Below are positions 26,866 through 36,103 of a DNA stretch of 54,168 nucleotides, in pieces (the first letter of the stretch is position 1; every line of letters begins with the position of its first letter). Below the pieces are notes generated by a model that worked only from the letters and a program-made list of their open reading frames with translations, searched no databases and was not told the origin of the DNA. This DNA is from an uncultured Pirellulaceae bacterium (GTDB taxonomy: Bacteria; Planctomycetota; Planctomycetia; Pirellulales; Pirellulaceae), in contig CALKNI010000038.1 of NCBI GenBank assembly GCA_938091115.1, positions 1-54,168 on the forward strand, read 5' to 3'. A program made the position numbers and the translations under genes.

Positions 26866-28161
26866 CTACCGATCCTCGTCAGTCAACTCGGAGATATCTT
26901 TAGGGAGCTTTTCGTCAACGATTCCGTAAGCACCTCTCCCATTGTCTCGAATCCGATTCTTGGCGTCGTCAACAATCGATTCAATATCAGCATCCCAGTA
27001 AAGCTCTCTTGCTACTTTGGCATCCGGAGCTTTCAAAGGTCTCAACAAGCGAAACCCAACACCTAAACCTGGTGAATCGGTATACCACCATGGACTCTTC
27101 GGGAAATTCGGATCTTCGTATTTCCATTCTTTGTCATCGGAACCAAGCCGAGCAGCGCTCCGACAATCCTCAGGCTCTAACTCCCAAGAACCTCCCCGGA
27201 TCACTCGAGGAAATAATTTGGTGGGACGACGCAACGCCTCGTCTGTGGTCACCGACTTTCCAGCTTCGACATGGTCATACCCATTCTCACTGTATTCATC
27301 GAGCACCCACTCTGCGACATTTCCATACATGTCGTACAATCCCCATGGGTTAGGCTTCAATTCGCCAACGGGATGGCGCTCATCATCCGAGGTCTCAATG
27401 TTCCACGCATGATCTTCGAGGTCGTCCGGATCGTCCCCAAAGTAATAGGCGGTGGTGGTCCCGGCACGACAGGCATACTCCCATTCAGCTTCCGTGGGAA
27501 GACGGTAAAAATCACCAGCCATCAAGCTCAACCATTTTGTATATTGCTTGGCTGCAAACTGCGTCATTGTTGCCGCGGGCTGATCATCGGCCTCGCCGGC
27601 TGAATATGTGAAACTTGCGTCGTACAATGAAGACGGCGCTGTCACGGCATCCACTTCGTTGTCCGTGTCAACTTTACGAAGTCCCTTTCCATTAAGTGCT
27701 TTGAAAACCTTGTCGAGCTGCATGTACTTTTTATATTCGAGCCAGGTTACCTCGTACTTTCCCATCCAGTACGGCTCAACTGAAACTTCATATTGAGGCC
27801 CTTCGTCATCGCGGCGATCCTCTTCATCTTCGGGACTTCCCATCAAGAACTTGCCACCGGGGATAGGGATCATTTCGAACTGAATTTTTGTTCCTGGAAT
27901 GGTAGCCGTATAAGGCACCATGTATCCACCCTCGATCTCAACGAATTGTCCAGACGTTGGCTTCTCTTTCACAATCCCGGGACCGGTTTCACTGATTGCT
28001 TTAGAAACCGGCACTTCATACGAGACTGGCTGGAGCAACTCTCGCGGCATCGAATTTGAAACCTCAGAAAAAGAAGTTGATTCGCTGGTTTGAAACACCA
28101 TAGACGCCAACCACACAAATGCGACGCTTCCGCACACAATACAGCTGAAAGATAACTTCAC
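26866..28161 (-). CDS. SUMF1/formylglycine-generating-enzyme-like domain protein, probably not an active FGE
   Basis: The protein has a signal or anchor segment (FSCIVCGSVAFVWLASMVFQ) and then a full SUMF1 (FGE-sulfatase) fold from about residue 80: FEMIPIPGGKFLMGSPEDEED, WMGKYEVTWLEYKKYM, YRLPTEAEWEYACRAG, WGLYDMYGNVAEWVLDEY, RVIRGGSWE and GFRLLRPL. True formylglycine-generating enzymes carry two active-site cysteines after the GGS motif (in GGSxxCxxxxC). Here only one cysteine follows, about residue 332, after GGSWELEPED. It is thus more likely a secreted SUMF1-fold protein of unknown role, common in planctomycetes, than the enzyme that activates the sulfatase encoded at 36104-38296. The start is GTG at 28161. 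Confidence 0.88.
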   Translation of the reverse strand: MKLSFSCIVCGSVAFVWLASMVFQTSESTSFSEVSNSMPRELLQPVSYEVPVSKAISETGPGIVKEKPTSGQFVEIEGGYMVPYTATIPGTKIQFEMIPIPGGKFLMGSPEDEEDRRDDEGPQYEVSVEPYWMGKYEVTWLEYKKYMQLDKVFKALNGKGLRKVDTDNEVDAVTAPSSLYDASFTYSAGEADDQPAATMTQFAAKQYTKWLSLMAGDFYRLPTEAEWEYACRAGTTTAYYFGDDPDDLEDHAWNIETSDDERHPVGELKPNPWGLYDMYGNVAEWVLDEYSENGYDHVEAGKSVTTDEALRRPTKLFPRVIRGGSWELEPEDCRSAARLGSDDKEWKYEDPNFPKSPWWYTDSPGLGVGFRLLRPLKAPDAKVARELYWDADIESIVDDAKNRIRDNGRGAYGIVDEKLPKDISELTDEDR

Positions 28162-28314
28162 GTTGTTAGTTTCCTACTAGATCAAAAAAATGGACACTTC
28201 ATTACTCTTTAGACCGAAGCAAATTAAAAAACACTTTTGCATCACGTTTAAGATACCCGAGGCAGAACGAAAAACGTTAAAAAAAACGGGATGCCATTGA
28301 TTTCAATCAAATTT

Positions 28315-29337
28315 TCAATCGGTAATGGTTGAAATTTCTCCCACGATATTTTGGCCAATTTTTTCCCTAATCTCATTGATTGAAAAATTTTGGCTAAACA
28401 AAAATTGCATTTTCGTTAAGGCCGCCTCAATTGTCATATCGCGACCGGGAATGACCCCGGCTTCGGTCAGCGCTGTCCCAGTGGCGTAGCTTCCCTGAGT
28501 CATTTCACCATGCAAACACTGCGTGCACCCCAAAATCACCATGCCCGCCTGAGTCGCTGACGAAATTGCGTTTAAGAACTCTCGGTTTTCTGTTGGACCA
28601 TTTCCATCACCGAAGGTTTCGAGAATAATTCCCTTCAGAGGTCTCTGGAGAAGATGGTGGAGGATATCAATCGACATTCCTGGAAACAGACGAAAAGCAG
28701 CCACTTCCGTAATTTCAATTGGCTTTACCTGCAACCTCGCCGAGGGAGCTTTTGCAAATCGTAAATTCTCCTCAAAGATTTCGATAGAAGTTCCCACAGT
28801 AGCCAGTGGCGGATAGTTCGGAGAATCAAAAGCATCAAATTTGGTCGCGCTGACTTTAGTACTCCGGCAACCGCGAAATAGATGATCGCCAAACAAGAGA
28901 CCTACTTCTGGAATTTGATAATTGGCCGCAAGAACCATTGCAGTTTTTAAATTTTCCCGGGCGTCATTTCGAATTTGGCCAAGCGGAAGCTGCGCTCCAG
29001 TCAAAATGACCGGCCTTGATAATCCCTCCAACATAAACGCGAGAGCCGCAGCACTGTAGGCCATCGTGTCGGTTCCATGCAAAACGACAAATCCATCGTA
29101 AGCAGTATGCCGCTCCTCTATATCACTGGCGATTTTTCGCCAAATGTGGGGTGTCATATTCGATGAATCCACCAGCGGCTCATACTCAAGCAAGTCGAAC
29201 TCTGGCATGGGCGATTGAGACAATTCGTCCATGTTTGCCATTTGACTAGCAAGGTAACCTGGCGAAGGACGATACCCTGATTCCGACTGCCGCATTGAAA
29301 GCGTGCCACCAGTATTAATTACACATATTTTCTTCAC
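28315..29337 (-). CDS. ansA: L-asparaginase (type I/cytoplasmic-like)
   Basis: This enzyme hydrolyses L-asparagine to aspartate and ammonia. The two threonine motifs of the family are present: ICVINTGGTLSM at the very start and VVLHGTDTMAYSAAAL near residue 85-100. The frame reaches up to a TTG at 29484 with ~49 extra residues lacking the family's pattern. The GTG at 29337 (VKKICVI) gives 340 residues, matching type I asparaginases, so I prefer it, but the start is uncertain since no Shine-Dalgarno is visible. No signal peptide is visible in the short form, consistent with a cytoplasmic enzyme. It is divergent from the DUF3467 gene. Confidence 0.9.
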   Translation of the reverse strand: MKKICVINTGGTLSMRQSESGYRPSPGYLASQMANMDELSQSPMPEFDLLEYEPLVDSSNMTPHIWRKIASDIEERHTAYDGFVVLHGTDTMAYSAAALAFMLEGLSRPVILTGAQLPLGQIRNDARENLKTAMVLAANYQIPEVGLLFGDHLFRGCRSTKVSATKFDAFDSPNYPPLATVGTSIEIFEENLRFAKAPSARLQVKPIEITEVAAFRLFPGMSIDILHHLLQRPLKGIILETFGDGNGPTENREFLNAISSATQAGMVILGCTQCLHGEMTQGSYATGTALTEAGVIPGRDMTIEAALTKMQFLFSQNFSINEIREKIGQNIVGEISTITD

Positions 29338-29555
29338 GGGTTTTATCCAATCGACGAAATCAACGACGGAACCATTGTAAACAATATGCGAAGTTTCTGC
29401 CGAAACTTTACTGCCCTTTAAATTCCCATCGATGCACCCAAACCCACCCAGCTTTGGATCCAACAAAGCTCTAGGTTGACGCAACCTGTTTCATACGGCA
29501 TTCTTTACTATGAATTAAATTCCGAAACAAGCTTTTCCCTAACGAGGCGAATTCC

Positions 29556-29867
29556 ATGGCCGAAAAAGACCAATCCCCCAACCCCCGCCCCATTACCGTT
29601 GACGAATCAAAAACGGTCAGTTCTTACGCCAACTTCTGCCGCGTTACTGGGTCACCAGAAGAGTTAATCGTTGATTTCGGAATGAATTCCCAGCCAATGG
29701 GGCAAAACGAGAAACCGGTTGATATCTCACAGCGAATCGTGCTCAATTTTTACACAGCCAAACGCCTTCTCCACGCACTCCATGTCTCCGTACAACGACA
29801 TGAAGAAGTATTCGGTAAAATCGAAACCGACATTCAAAAGCGAGTCGTCCCACGAGAAGTAAAATAG
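29556..29867 (+). CDS. DUF3467 domain-containing protein
   Basis: The 103-residue soluble protein matches the DUF3467 pattern: YANFCRVTGSPEELIVDFGM, then ISQRIVLNFYTAKRLLHAL and HEEVFGKIETD. Family members are small and widespread; their function is unknown to me. GAGG lies just before the ATG. It ends 40 bases before a clear intrinsic terminator, so it is probably transcribed alone. Confidence 0.87.
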   Translation: MAEKDQSPNPRPITVDESKTVSSYANFCRVTGSPEELIVDFGMNSQPMGQNEKPVDISQRIVLNFYTAKRLLHALHVSVQRHEEVFGKIETDIQKRVVPREVK

Positions 29868-29898
29868 CATCCTACCAACCGTCAATCTATTTTGGATT

Positions 29899-29930
29899 TT
29901 GAAAGGCCACCTTCGGGATGGCTTTTTTTC
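29899..29930 (+). terminator. Intrinsic terminator after the DUF3467 gene
   Basis: GCCACC pairs with GG(A)TGGC around a TTCG tetraloop closed by C-G, an exceptionally stable loop, with one bulged A. Flanking AAA/TTT extends it. The stem is followed by a run of seven Ts. It lies about 35 bases after the stop codon. Confidence 0.85.
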
Positions 29931-30078
29931 TTGGCCAATTCCCCGACCCTTAATGGGCAACACCGGATCCCTTTCCTCCCCAAGGATGGCGCCTGCATCG
30001 CCCCTTTTTCAACCTCCAACACATCGGTAAATTAGATACTCAACAATACCATACCCATCGACCATTTCCGGAACCACC

Positions 30079-31266
30079 ATGGCCAAAGTCACGATTAACG
30101 ATATCGAAGTCGGCAGTCAATCAATCCTCATGCGCGTCGATTTCAATGTCCCCTTGAACGACGACCTTGAGATCACTGACGACCGTCGCATCGAGATGGC
30201 ACTGCCCTCCATTAAATCAGTTGTCGACCGAGGCGGTCGCCTAATTCTCATCAGCCACCTCGGACGCCCAAAAGGGGTGCCTTCAGCAGAACTCAGCCTG
30301 GCTCCGGTCGCCAAGCGACTTTCGGAAATTCTCGAAAACAAAGTATCGTTTGCAAACGATACGGTTGGTCCGGACGCTGCTGAAAAAGTCCAGTCGCTTC
30401 AAGACGGCGAGATTGTAGTCTTGGAAAATTTAAGATTTGACGCTCGAGAGAAATCGGGGGATGAGTCATTCTCAGCACAATTGGCCGATTTTGCAGACAT
30501 CTATTGCAACAATGCGTTCGGCACCTGTCACCGCGAAGACGCTTCGATGTACGGTGTACCTCTGGCAATGGGTGGAAAACCAAAAGTGGTTGGAACGCTT
30601 GTTGAAAAAGAAATTAAATATCTCAATGACGTAATTAGCAATCCAGAGCGGCCTTTTGTTGCAATTTTGGGAGGAGCGAAAGTCTCCGATAAAATCAAAG
30701 TTATCGAAAATTTAATTGGCGTTTGTGATCACATATTGATTGGCGGCGCGATGGCCTACACCTTTGCTTTGGCACAGGGAGGAAAAGTTGGGAAAAGCCT
30801 CGTCGAACCGGACAAAATTGAATTGGCAAAAGAGCTTATCTCTCAAGCAGGAGACAAACTCGTCCTGCCAGTTGATACCCATTGTGGCGATGACTTTAAT
30901 GCCCAATGCAACAAACAAGTTGTTGCCGCTGGCGAGATTGCCAACGGCTTTGAGGGGCTCGACATTGGTCCTGACTCTGCAAAACAGTTTGCCGACATCA
31001 TAAAGTCAGCAAAAACTGTCGTTTGGAATGGCCCCATGGGTGTATTCGAAATGCCTCCATTTGACGCAGGTACCAAGGTAGTTGCTCAGGCGATTGCCGA
31101 TAGCGAAGCGATTAGCATCATCGGCGGCGGGGACAGCGCGGCTGCCGTTTCTCAACTTGGATTTGAGGAATCTGTAACACACGTAAGTACTGGCGGCGGG
31201 GCAAGCCTCGCTATGCTGGAAGGAAAAACATTTACGGCCGTCGAAATTCTGGACGACAAAGCATAG
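30079..31266 (+). CDS. pgk: Phosphoglycerate kinase
   Basis: This glycolytic enzyme transfers phosphate between 1,3-bisphosphoglycerate and ADP. The 395-residue length is standard. N-terminal substrate-binding residues lie in [11 protein letters not shown] and [10 protein letters not shown], with [13 protein letters not shown] in the middle. The C-terminal nucleotide lobe has [24 protein letters not shown] and [13 protein letters not shown], where more typical enzymes have GGGDSVAA or GGGDTAAA. It has an upstream gap of about 210 bases and is followed by a possible structured 3' region. Confidence 0.98.
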   Translation: MAKVTINDIEVGSQSILMRVDFNVPLNDDLEITDDRRIEMALPSIKSVVDRGGRLILISHLGRPKGVPSAELSLAPVAKRLSEILENKVSFANDTVGPDAAEKVQSLQDGEIVVLENLRFDAREKSGDESFSAQLADFADIYCNNAFGTCHREDASMYGVPLAMGGKPKVVGTLVEKEIKYLNDVISNPERPFVAILGGAKVSDKIKVIENLIGVCDHILIGGAMAYTFALAQGGKVGKSLVEPDKIELAKELISQAGDKLVLPVDTHCGDDFNAQCNKQVVAAGEIANGFEGLDIGPDSAKQFADIIKSAKTVVWNGPMGVFEMPPFDAGTKVVAQAIADSEAISIIGGGDSAAAVSQLGFEESVTHVSTGGGASLAMLEGKTFTAVEILDDKA

Positions 31267-31367
31267 CCCTCGGACAACAGCGGAACAAGGAATACCGAGG
31301 GTTTGCGATCACCTTAATGACGCGAACCGTGATTGACGCACGGGGCTTATCCCTCATCGCGTCTTTT
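31267..31367 (+). other. Structured region after pgk, possible terminator
   Basis: CCCTCGG (31267-31273) can pair with CCGAGGG (31295-31301). Further on, GACGCGA (31319-31325) pairs with TCGCGTC (31357-31363), followed by TTTT. Between the arms of the second stem are two small hairpins (CCGTG/CACGG and GGG/CCC), so the 31319-31367 part can fold as a three-way junction ending in Ts. It may be the pgk terminator or a small structured RNA; nothing else indicates which. Confidence 0.4.
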
Positions 31368-31529
31368 GTGGTATGTTGACAGGATCCTTTACCAATTCCA
31401 GCTCGCTTAAATTCAACTAATGCATCTGAGATTTAAGGAGCTAATTATCTCAATCCTGAGCTTGATGCAGAATTGATATTGCAAGCTCTGCCAGAGGTTC
31501 ATGACATCCGACCGTGACTGCCGTTTTCC

Positions 31530-32369
31530 ATGCTTAACAACGCTCCCGTACAAAACCTTAAACACAATGGCTTGACCATCCAGGGGTACTCTCGCGCCGC
31601 AGTTCAGTCCTATTGGCGAATCCCCGAACTCAAGCTTGGATTTGACCTAGGCGCACATCCATGGGATTTCATGGGCACGCCCACTTGGTTTATCAGCCAT
31701 TGTCATCTCGATCATATTGCAGCACTCCCATTGTATGTTGCTCGGCGCAGACTCATGAAAATGAGTCCACCCAAAATCTACCTCCCTCAATCAAATACCG
31801 ACGCCGTGCGGCAAATGCTGAATTCGTTTGTAAAACTTGACCGCGGTAAAATGCCATGCGATTTAATCGGTGTTTCACCTGGAGATGAAATCGAGATTTC
31901 CCGAGAGCTTATCGTCAACGTTCATCAGACAAAACATACCGTTCCCAGTGTTGGGTATATCGTTTCTGAACGACGCAAGAAATTAAAAAAAGAGTATTTT
32001 GATTTGAACGGCGATGAAATTAAAACGCTTCGCAGAGAAGGAACGGATATCACAACTGAATCTCGTATACCTTTAATCGGATTCACCGGAGACACCTCGC
32101 CGGCAGGCCTAGATAATAATCCCGAATTCTACGATGCAAAAATTCTAATTACCGAAATGACCTTTATATCACCGGAACATCGGAAAGAACTAATTCACAA
32201 AAACGGGCACATGCATCTAGATGACTTCATTGCTCGTCAGGAAAAATTCAATAACGAAGTAATTATCGCTGGTCATTTCAGTACTCGGTACAGCCTCCAC
32301 CAATCGAAAAAACTGGTAAGCCAACAGTTGCCAGGAATGCTTGGAGGAAGATTGAAACTGTGGGTCTAA
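31530..32369 (+). CDS. MBL-fold hydrolase resembling short plant-type tRNase Z
   Basis: The 279-residue metallo-beta-lactamase-fold protein carries the zinc ligands HCHLDH (H57, H59, D61, H62), H136 in [13 protein letters not shown]188 in GFTGDTS and H249 in AGHFSTRYS. These are the RNase Z set, implying 3' end processing of tRNA precursors. The segments [19 protein letters not shown] and [18 protein letters not shown] look, from memory, like the short tRNase Z proteins of plants more than E. coli ElaC. It ends in a TAATG overlap with hemW, so the two are translationally linked. tRNA processing is inferred; other MBL nucleases remain possible. Confidence 0.85.
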   Translation: MLNNAPVQNLKHNGLTIQGYSRAAVQSYWRIPELKLGFDLGAHPWDFMGTPTWFISHCHLDHIAALPLYVARRRLMKMSPPKIYLPQSNTDAVRQMLNSFVKLDRGKMPCDLIGVSPGDEIEISRELIVNVHQTKHTVPSVGYIVSERRKKLKKEYFDLNGDEIKTLRREGTDITTESRIPLIGFTGDTSPAGLDNNPEFYDAKILITEMTFISPEHRKELIHKNGHMHLDDFIARQEKFNNEVIIAGHFSTRYSLHQSKKLVSQQLPGMLGGRLKLWV

Positions 32370-33592
32370 TGGGAAATCAGATGCCGAGTCCCACTCCCGG
32401 AGGGGATGAAGGGAAATCCCAAAGCTCGACGTTTCGACCACAGTTCAGTCTGCCAAAATCGGTCTACATTCACATTCCGTTTTGCCGGCACCGTTGCGGT
32501 TACTGCAACTTCACACTGGTTGCCGGTCGAGATTATTTGATTGATCGATTTCTCAATGCACTCGAAATCGAAATTGGCTGGCTCGATAAAAACTATCTTA
32601 TAGATACACTATTTCTTGGAGGTGGTACCCCCAGTCATCTCAATCCGCAACAACTTGGCAGGCTCGCCAAAATTATCAACAGCCGGTTTAATTGGTCATC
32701 GAACGCCGAAATTACCGCAGAATGTAATCCCAACGATCTGGATTCTGATCGTCTCCATGCTCTCAAAGATCTACGCGTTAACCGAATCAGCCTCGGAGTC
32801 CAATCCCTGAACAAAGCGAAACTAAAACGGCTAGAGCGAGATCATTGTGAAACCGATGTCCGGCGGGCAATTTCCCATATAAAAAATTGCGGGTTTGATG
32901 TTTCGCTTGACATGATCTTTGCTGCACCTCAAGAAACACTCGTGCAATGGAAAACAGATCTCAACCAAGCCATCTCGCTCGAGCCTGACCACCTTTCGAC
33001 CTATGAATTGACTTATGAAAAGGGCACTCAATTTTGGAATCGGCTCAACCAGGGAACCCTTCGCGAAGCGGAGGAAGACCTGAGAGCCGAAATGTACTCC
33101 CACACCATCGATCGGTTGCAGCAAGTTGACATGAACCAGTACGAAGTATCTAGCTTTTCTAAAACCGATAAAAACTGCCGTCACAATCTTGCGTATTGGC
33201 AAGGCGATCCGTTTTTTGCTTTCGGTCCGGGGGCTGCAAGATTTGTCGATGGAATTCGAGAAACCAATCACCGCAGCACCACGCATTACCTGAACTTGGT
33301 TCACTCAGGAGAATCTCCCGTAGCCGATCGAGAGCATTTACCCCCCGAAGCGGCAGCACGCGAGCGGTTAGCTATTGGGCTAAGGATGATCAAGGGCGTC
33401 GACGAAGTTCAATTCCTTAAACGCACAAGCCACTCGGTCAAATCGATTTTACGCGGCCTAGAACAGAGACTGATGGATAACCAATTGCTAGAACACGAAG
33501 ACGGTCATTTTCGATTAACCAATCGCGGAATTATGCTTTGCGACTGGATTGCAGGGGAGATTGTAAATCTCTCGTCCAAAGAACCAACTTAA
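32369..33592 (+). CDS. hemW: HemW-like radical SAM protein (heme chaperone family)
   Basis: HemW proteins are radical-SAM relatives of coproporphyrinogen III dehydrogenase that bind and hand over heme. The 4Fe-4S motif CRHRCGYCNF (cysteines near 39, 43 and 46) lacks the extra CxC cysteine of true HemN, favouring HemW. Further motifs: FLGGGTPSHLNPQQL, ITAECNPNDLD, RISLGVQSLNKAKLKRL and the C-terminal HemN domain with YEVSSFSK. The ATG at 32369 overlaps the previous stop as TAATG; a GTG at 32360 is also open. The product has about 407 residues. HemW rather than HemN is a family-level inference. Confidence 0.92.
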   Translation: MGNQMPSPTPGGDEGKSQSSTFRPQFSLPKSVYIHIPFCRHRCGYCNFTLVAGRDYLIDRFLNALEIEIGWLDKNYLIDTLFLGGGTPSHLNPQQLGRLAKIINSRFNWSSNAEITAECNPNDLDSDRLHALKDLRVNRISLGVQSLNKAKLKRLERDHCETDVRRAISHIKNCGFDVSLDMIFAAPQETLVQWKTDLNQAISLEPDHLSTYELTYEKGTQFWNRLNQGTLREAEEDLRAEMYSHTIDRLQQVDMNQYEVSSFSKTDKNCRHNLAYWQGDPFFAFGPGAARFVDGIRETNHRSTTHYLNLVHSGESPVADREHLPPEAAARERLAIGLRMIKGVDEVQFLKRTSHSVKSILRGLEQRLMDNQLLEHEDGHFRLTNRGIMLCDWIAGEIVNLSSKEPT

Positions 33593-33605
33593 TTGAAAGA
33601 CAAGC

Positions 33606-35273
33606 TCATTCTCGACCGTCAGTGATTTCGGGTTCAATATTTTTCATTCCATCGCCCTCGGACTCGATTCTCTCTTTCAAAAGCTTCAATTGCTCTGTAG
33701 CGATGACGACCAACTGCCGATAGTCGCTCTGCCCCGCATACGTAAAGACGATCTCGGACAAGAGGTCGTGCGCGGTTGCCATCTGATAAGGAGTAGAAAC
33801 TTCCTTAGCAACTGCGATCATCTCACTTAACTCGTTGATATCTGTCGGCAGCGTACGTTTGCTTGACAGTTGTCCTAACCGCATAACGGATTCTGCGTAG
33901 ACGTGACGCTCTCTCCCGTCCGGGTCAATCGAAGCAACTAATTTCGTAAAAATCCTCTTTGCCGATTCATCGCTCTCATCTAACTGCAACTGAACCGCTC
34001 GCCCGAAATCAAGAACGTTCTCCGTCTGAAGTCGCGTCGCTAGTCCGCGTTCAGCATTGCGAACAAGTGATCTCCTTCGTGCTTCAAAAAACAGTCTCTC
34101 TGAAATCTGCCGAACATCTGAATCACCATCCATCAAAGGTTTCAATAGAATTTCCGCTTCTGCCCACTGCACCGGATCTTCTGACTCAACCATAATCGCT
34201 GCCCTTGCAATAATTTCGCTGGAGCTTTCCGGTATAAGACAGTAAACAATGAAACAAGTGACGGCCAAAAGAGCAACGACTTGAAAACCAACCGTTTGAA
34301 TTAACGGCGTTTGGTTTCCCAACGCTCGCTTTTCCTTTTTCTTCTTGACACCAAGCAAACGTCGCGCCTCTGACCTGTCAGTGCCAATCGTCAGAGGATT
34401 GAAACCACCTGAAATCTGAGAAATCGCTGGCTTCTTCGTAGCATCAATGTTCTTGATCTCATCAAACGCCAAGACAATAGCCCGCGCTGAGTGCGGCCGT
34501 GCTTTGGCATCAGGGGACAGCATCTGACTAATAATTTTGTCCAGCCAAATCGGGCAATTCATGATATGGTTTGCGACAGACGGTACTTTCGCCTTCATTT
34601 TCATTCTGGTCATCCGCCCAATTGTGTCAGGCGGGTAAGGCAGTTTGCCAGTCAGCATTTCGAATAGGACAACACCAAGCGAGTAGAAATCTGATTTTTG
34701 CGTCGCTCCATCGACAAACTGTTCCGGTGCCATATAAGCCGCTGTATCCAGTTCCCTCCGCCGTGTCTTATCCCAACGCCGTTTTTTGGGACGATTTAAT
34801 CGAAGGTCAGCAATTTTGATCCGGTGCTCTGTTATTAAAATCTTTTCAGGTGTCAGCTTAGAATGGATAAGATCCTTATTGTGAAGATAACGCAGGACAT
34901 CGGCAATTTGCCGCCCGTATTCAACAACCAGATCAGGCGTCAATTTACCGCGCCTCGCGAGAACTATGGCGAGAGATTCACCTTCGATTAACTCACTGGC
35001 AAAAAAAACGCGTTGTTTGTCAACTCCAGCACCGTAAACTTTGACAAGCCCTGGGTGTGAAAGATCTTGCAGGCCAGTTACTTCACGATCGATTTTGGCG
35101 ATCGCTTTATCCCAATCGACCGTCGGAGGGAGTCTGATGAATTTTAACGCCACTTCCCGCCCCTGCTCGGTTTGAAGAGCGCGATAAACCTTTTGGCGGC
35201 GATTGCCAAGTTGACTGACAATCTTGAAGGGACCCACGTGTGTGTGTTCCACGAGACACCTTTGTCGTTGCAT
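33606..35273 (-). CDS. Membrane-anchored Hanks-type pseudokinase
   Basis: The N-terminal ~280 residues are a serine/threonine kinase fold with K44 in VALKFIRL, the alphaC glutamate about 64, APE at 182-184 and FYSLGVVLFEMLTG. The key catalytic motifs are broken. The HRDLKPxN loop reads HSKLTPEK (137-144), losing the catalytic Asp, the Lys and the metal-binding Asn. DFG reads DLR (156-158). The glycine-rich loop reads LGNRRQKVY. A transmembrane helix (VVALLAVTCFIVYCLI) lies near residue 330. The C-terminal ~210 residues look helical and repeat-like, on the far side of the membrane. It is therefore predicted to be a scaffold or sensor rather than an active kinase. It is convergent with hemW. 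Confidence 0.9.
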   Translation of the reverse strand: MQRQRCLVEHTHVGPFKIVSQLGNRRQKVYRALQTEQGREVALKFIRLPPTVDWDKAIAKIDREVTGLQDLSHPGLVKVYGAGVDKQRVFFASELIEGESLAIVLARRGKLTPDLVVEYGRQIADVLRYLHNKDLIHSKLTPEKILITEHRIKIADLRLNRPKKRRWDKTRRRELDTAAYMAPEQFVDGATQKSDFYSLGVVLFEMLTGKLPYPPDTIGRMTRMKMKAKVPSVANHIMNCPIWLDKIISQMLSPDAKARPHSARAIVLAFDEIKNIDATKKPAISQISGGFNPLTIGTDRSEARRLLGVKKKKEKRALGNQTPLIQTVGFQVVALLAVTCFIVYCLIPESSSEIIARAAIMVESEDPVQWAEAEILLKPLMDGDSDVRQISERLFFEARRRSLVRNAERGLATRLQTENVLDFGRAVQLQLDESDESAKRIFTKLVASIDPDGRERHVYAESVMRLGQLSSKRTLPTDINELSEMIAVAKEVSTPYQMATAHDLLSEIVFTYAGQSDYRQLVVIATEQLKLLKERIESEGDGMKNIEPEITDGRE

Positions 35274-35585
35274 ATCTAAGGAGGAATGGAGGAAACAGGA
35301 CGCTGCCAGGATGCGGTATTCGATCTAAGTTTAGTCGGCCAACCGAAATTCTCAAAACTTGGTTTATAGGAATTTACATTCAGCTTCTGATAATTCCCGT
35401 CTCAAGGGGAAGTTGGGTAGCCATGCTCAAAAGTGATTCTGCCTTCCATTACCGGATATTTTGAACTTATCTGCTAGTTTTCGAATGACTTGGAGCCATC
35501 GTTTTTCAAAATTTATAAACCTCTACTAATCTAATGGCTGTATTGTTTACGTGAGTCGGATCGGCTTGGTCAGCAAAATAAAATC
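35274..35585. other. Gap between methyltransferase and pseudokinase genes, no gene seen
   Basis: Both flanking genes are on the minus strand. I found no terminator, promoter or RNA feature I can support in these 310 bases. Confidence 0.5.
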
Positions 35586-36095
35586 TTAACCCTGTGGAAA
35601 CTGCCGAAGATACTCATAGACAGCCATCGTAGTTGCAGTAACGACGTTGTAGCTATGCGGCATCCCATACACGGGGATCTCTATCACATCGTCCACCAAT
35701 GCCAGCTCTTCCGCATTCATACCGTGACGTTCATGACCAATGACCAAGGCCGTGCGACGCTGGTACTCATATTCGTAAATGACTTCCGAACGGTCAGTCT
35801 GTTCGAGCCCAACGATGCGGTACCCTTCCTTTCTTAACGCCTTCAAAACCGGCACGAGCGTCCGACGTCTTTCGATAACAACGTGACCAATTCCATCGCG
35901 AGCAATGGTCGAATCAATTTTTGCTGTACCGCAAGCGACAATTTTTTTCACAGATGCACAACCAGCAAGTCGAACAATCCTCGATAGATTAACTTTACTT
36001 TTGAAAGCGGGGCAAGCGAGAACTAATTCCCTCGGACGCGATAGAGTTGTCAGTGGTTTATGGCGGAGATGCTCTGGTGGTTGTTCTTCAGTCAT
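35586..36095 (-). CDS. SPOUT-family (TrmH-like) RNA 2'-O-methyltransferase
   Basis: The 169-residue protein is a bare SPOUT domain without the N-terminal substrate-binding extension of TrmH/RlmB. Motif 1 is NLSRIVRLAGCASV; motifs 2 and 3 are LVIGHERHGMNAEEL and IEIPVYGMPHSYNVVTATTM. Where the family usually has GNEGxG, this has GHERHG, but the AdoMet-binding SxNV segment is kept. The target RNA (tRNA or rRNA) cannot be inferred. It starts eight bases after the sulfatase stop and is likely in the same transcript. Confidence 0.86.
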   Translation of the reverse strand: MTEEQPPEHLRHKPLTTLSRPRELVLACPAFKSKVNLSRIVRLAGCASVKKIVACGTAKIDSTIARDGIGHVVIERRRTLVPVLKALRKEGYRIVGLEQTDRSEVIYEYEYQRRTALVIGHERHGMNAEELALVDDVIEIPVYGMPHSYNVVTATTMAVYEYLRQFPQG

Positions 36096-36103
36096 AACAT
36101 CCG

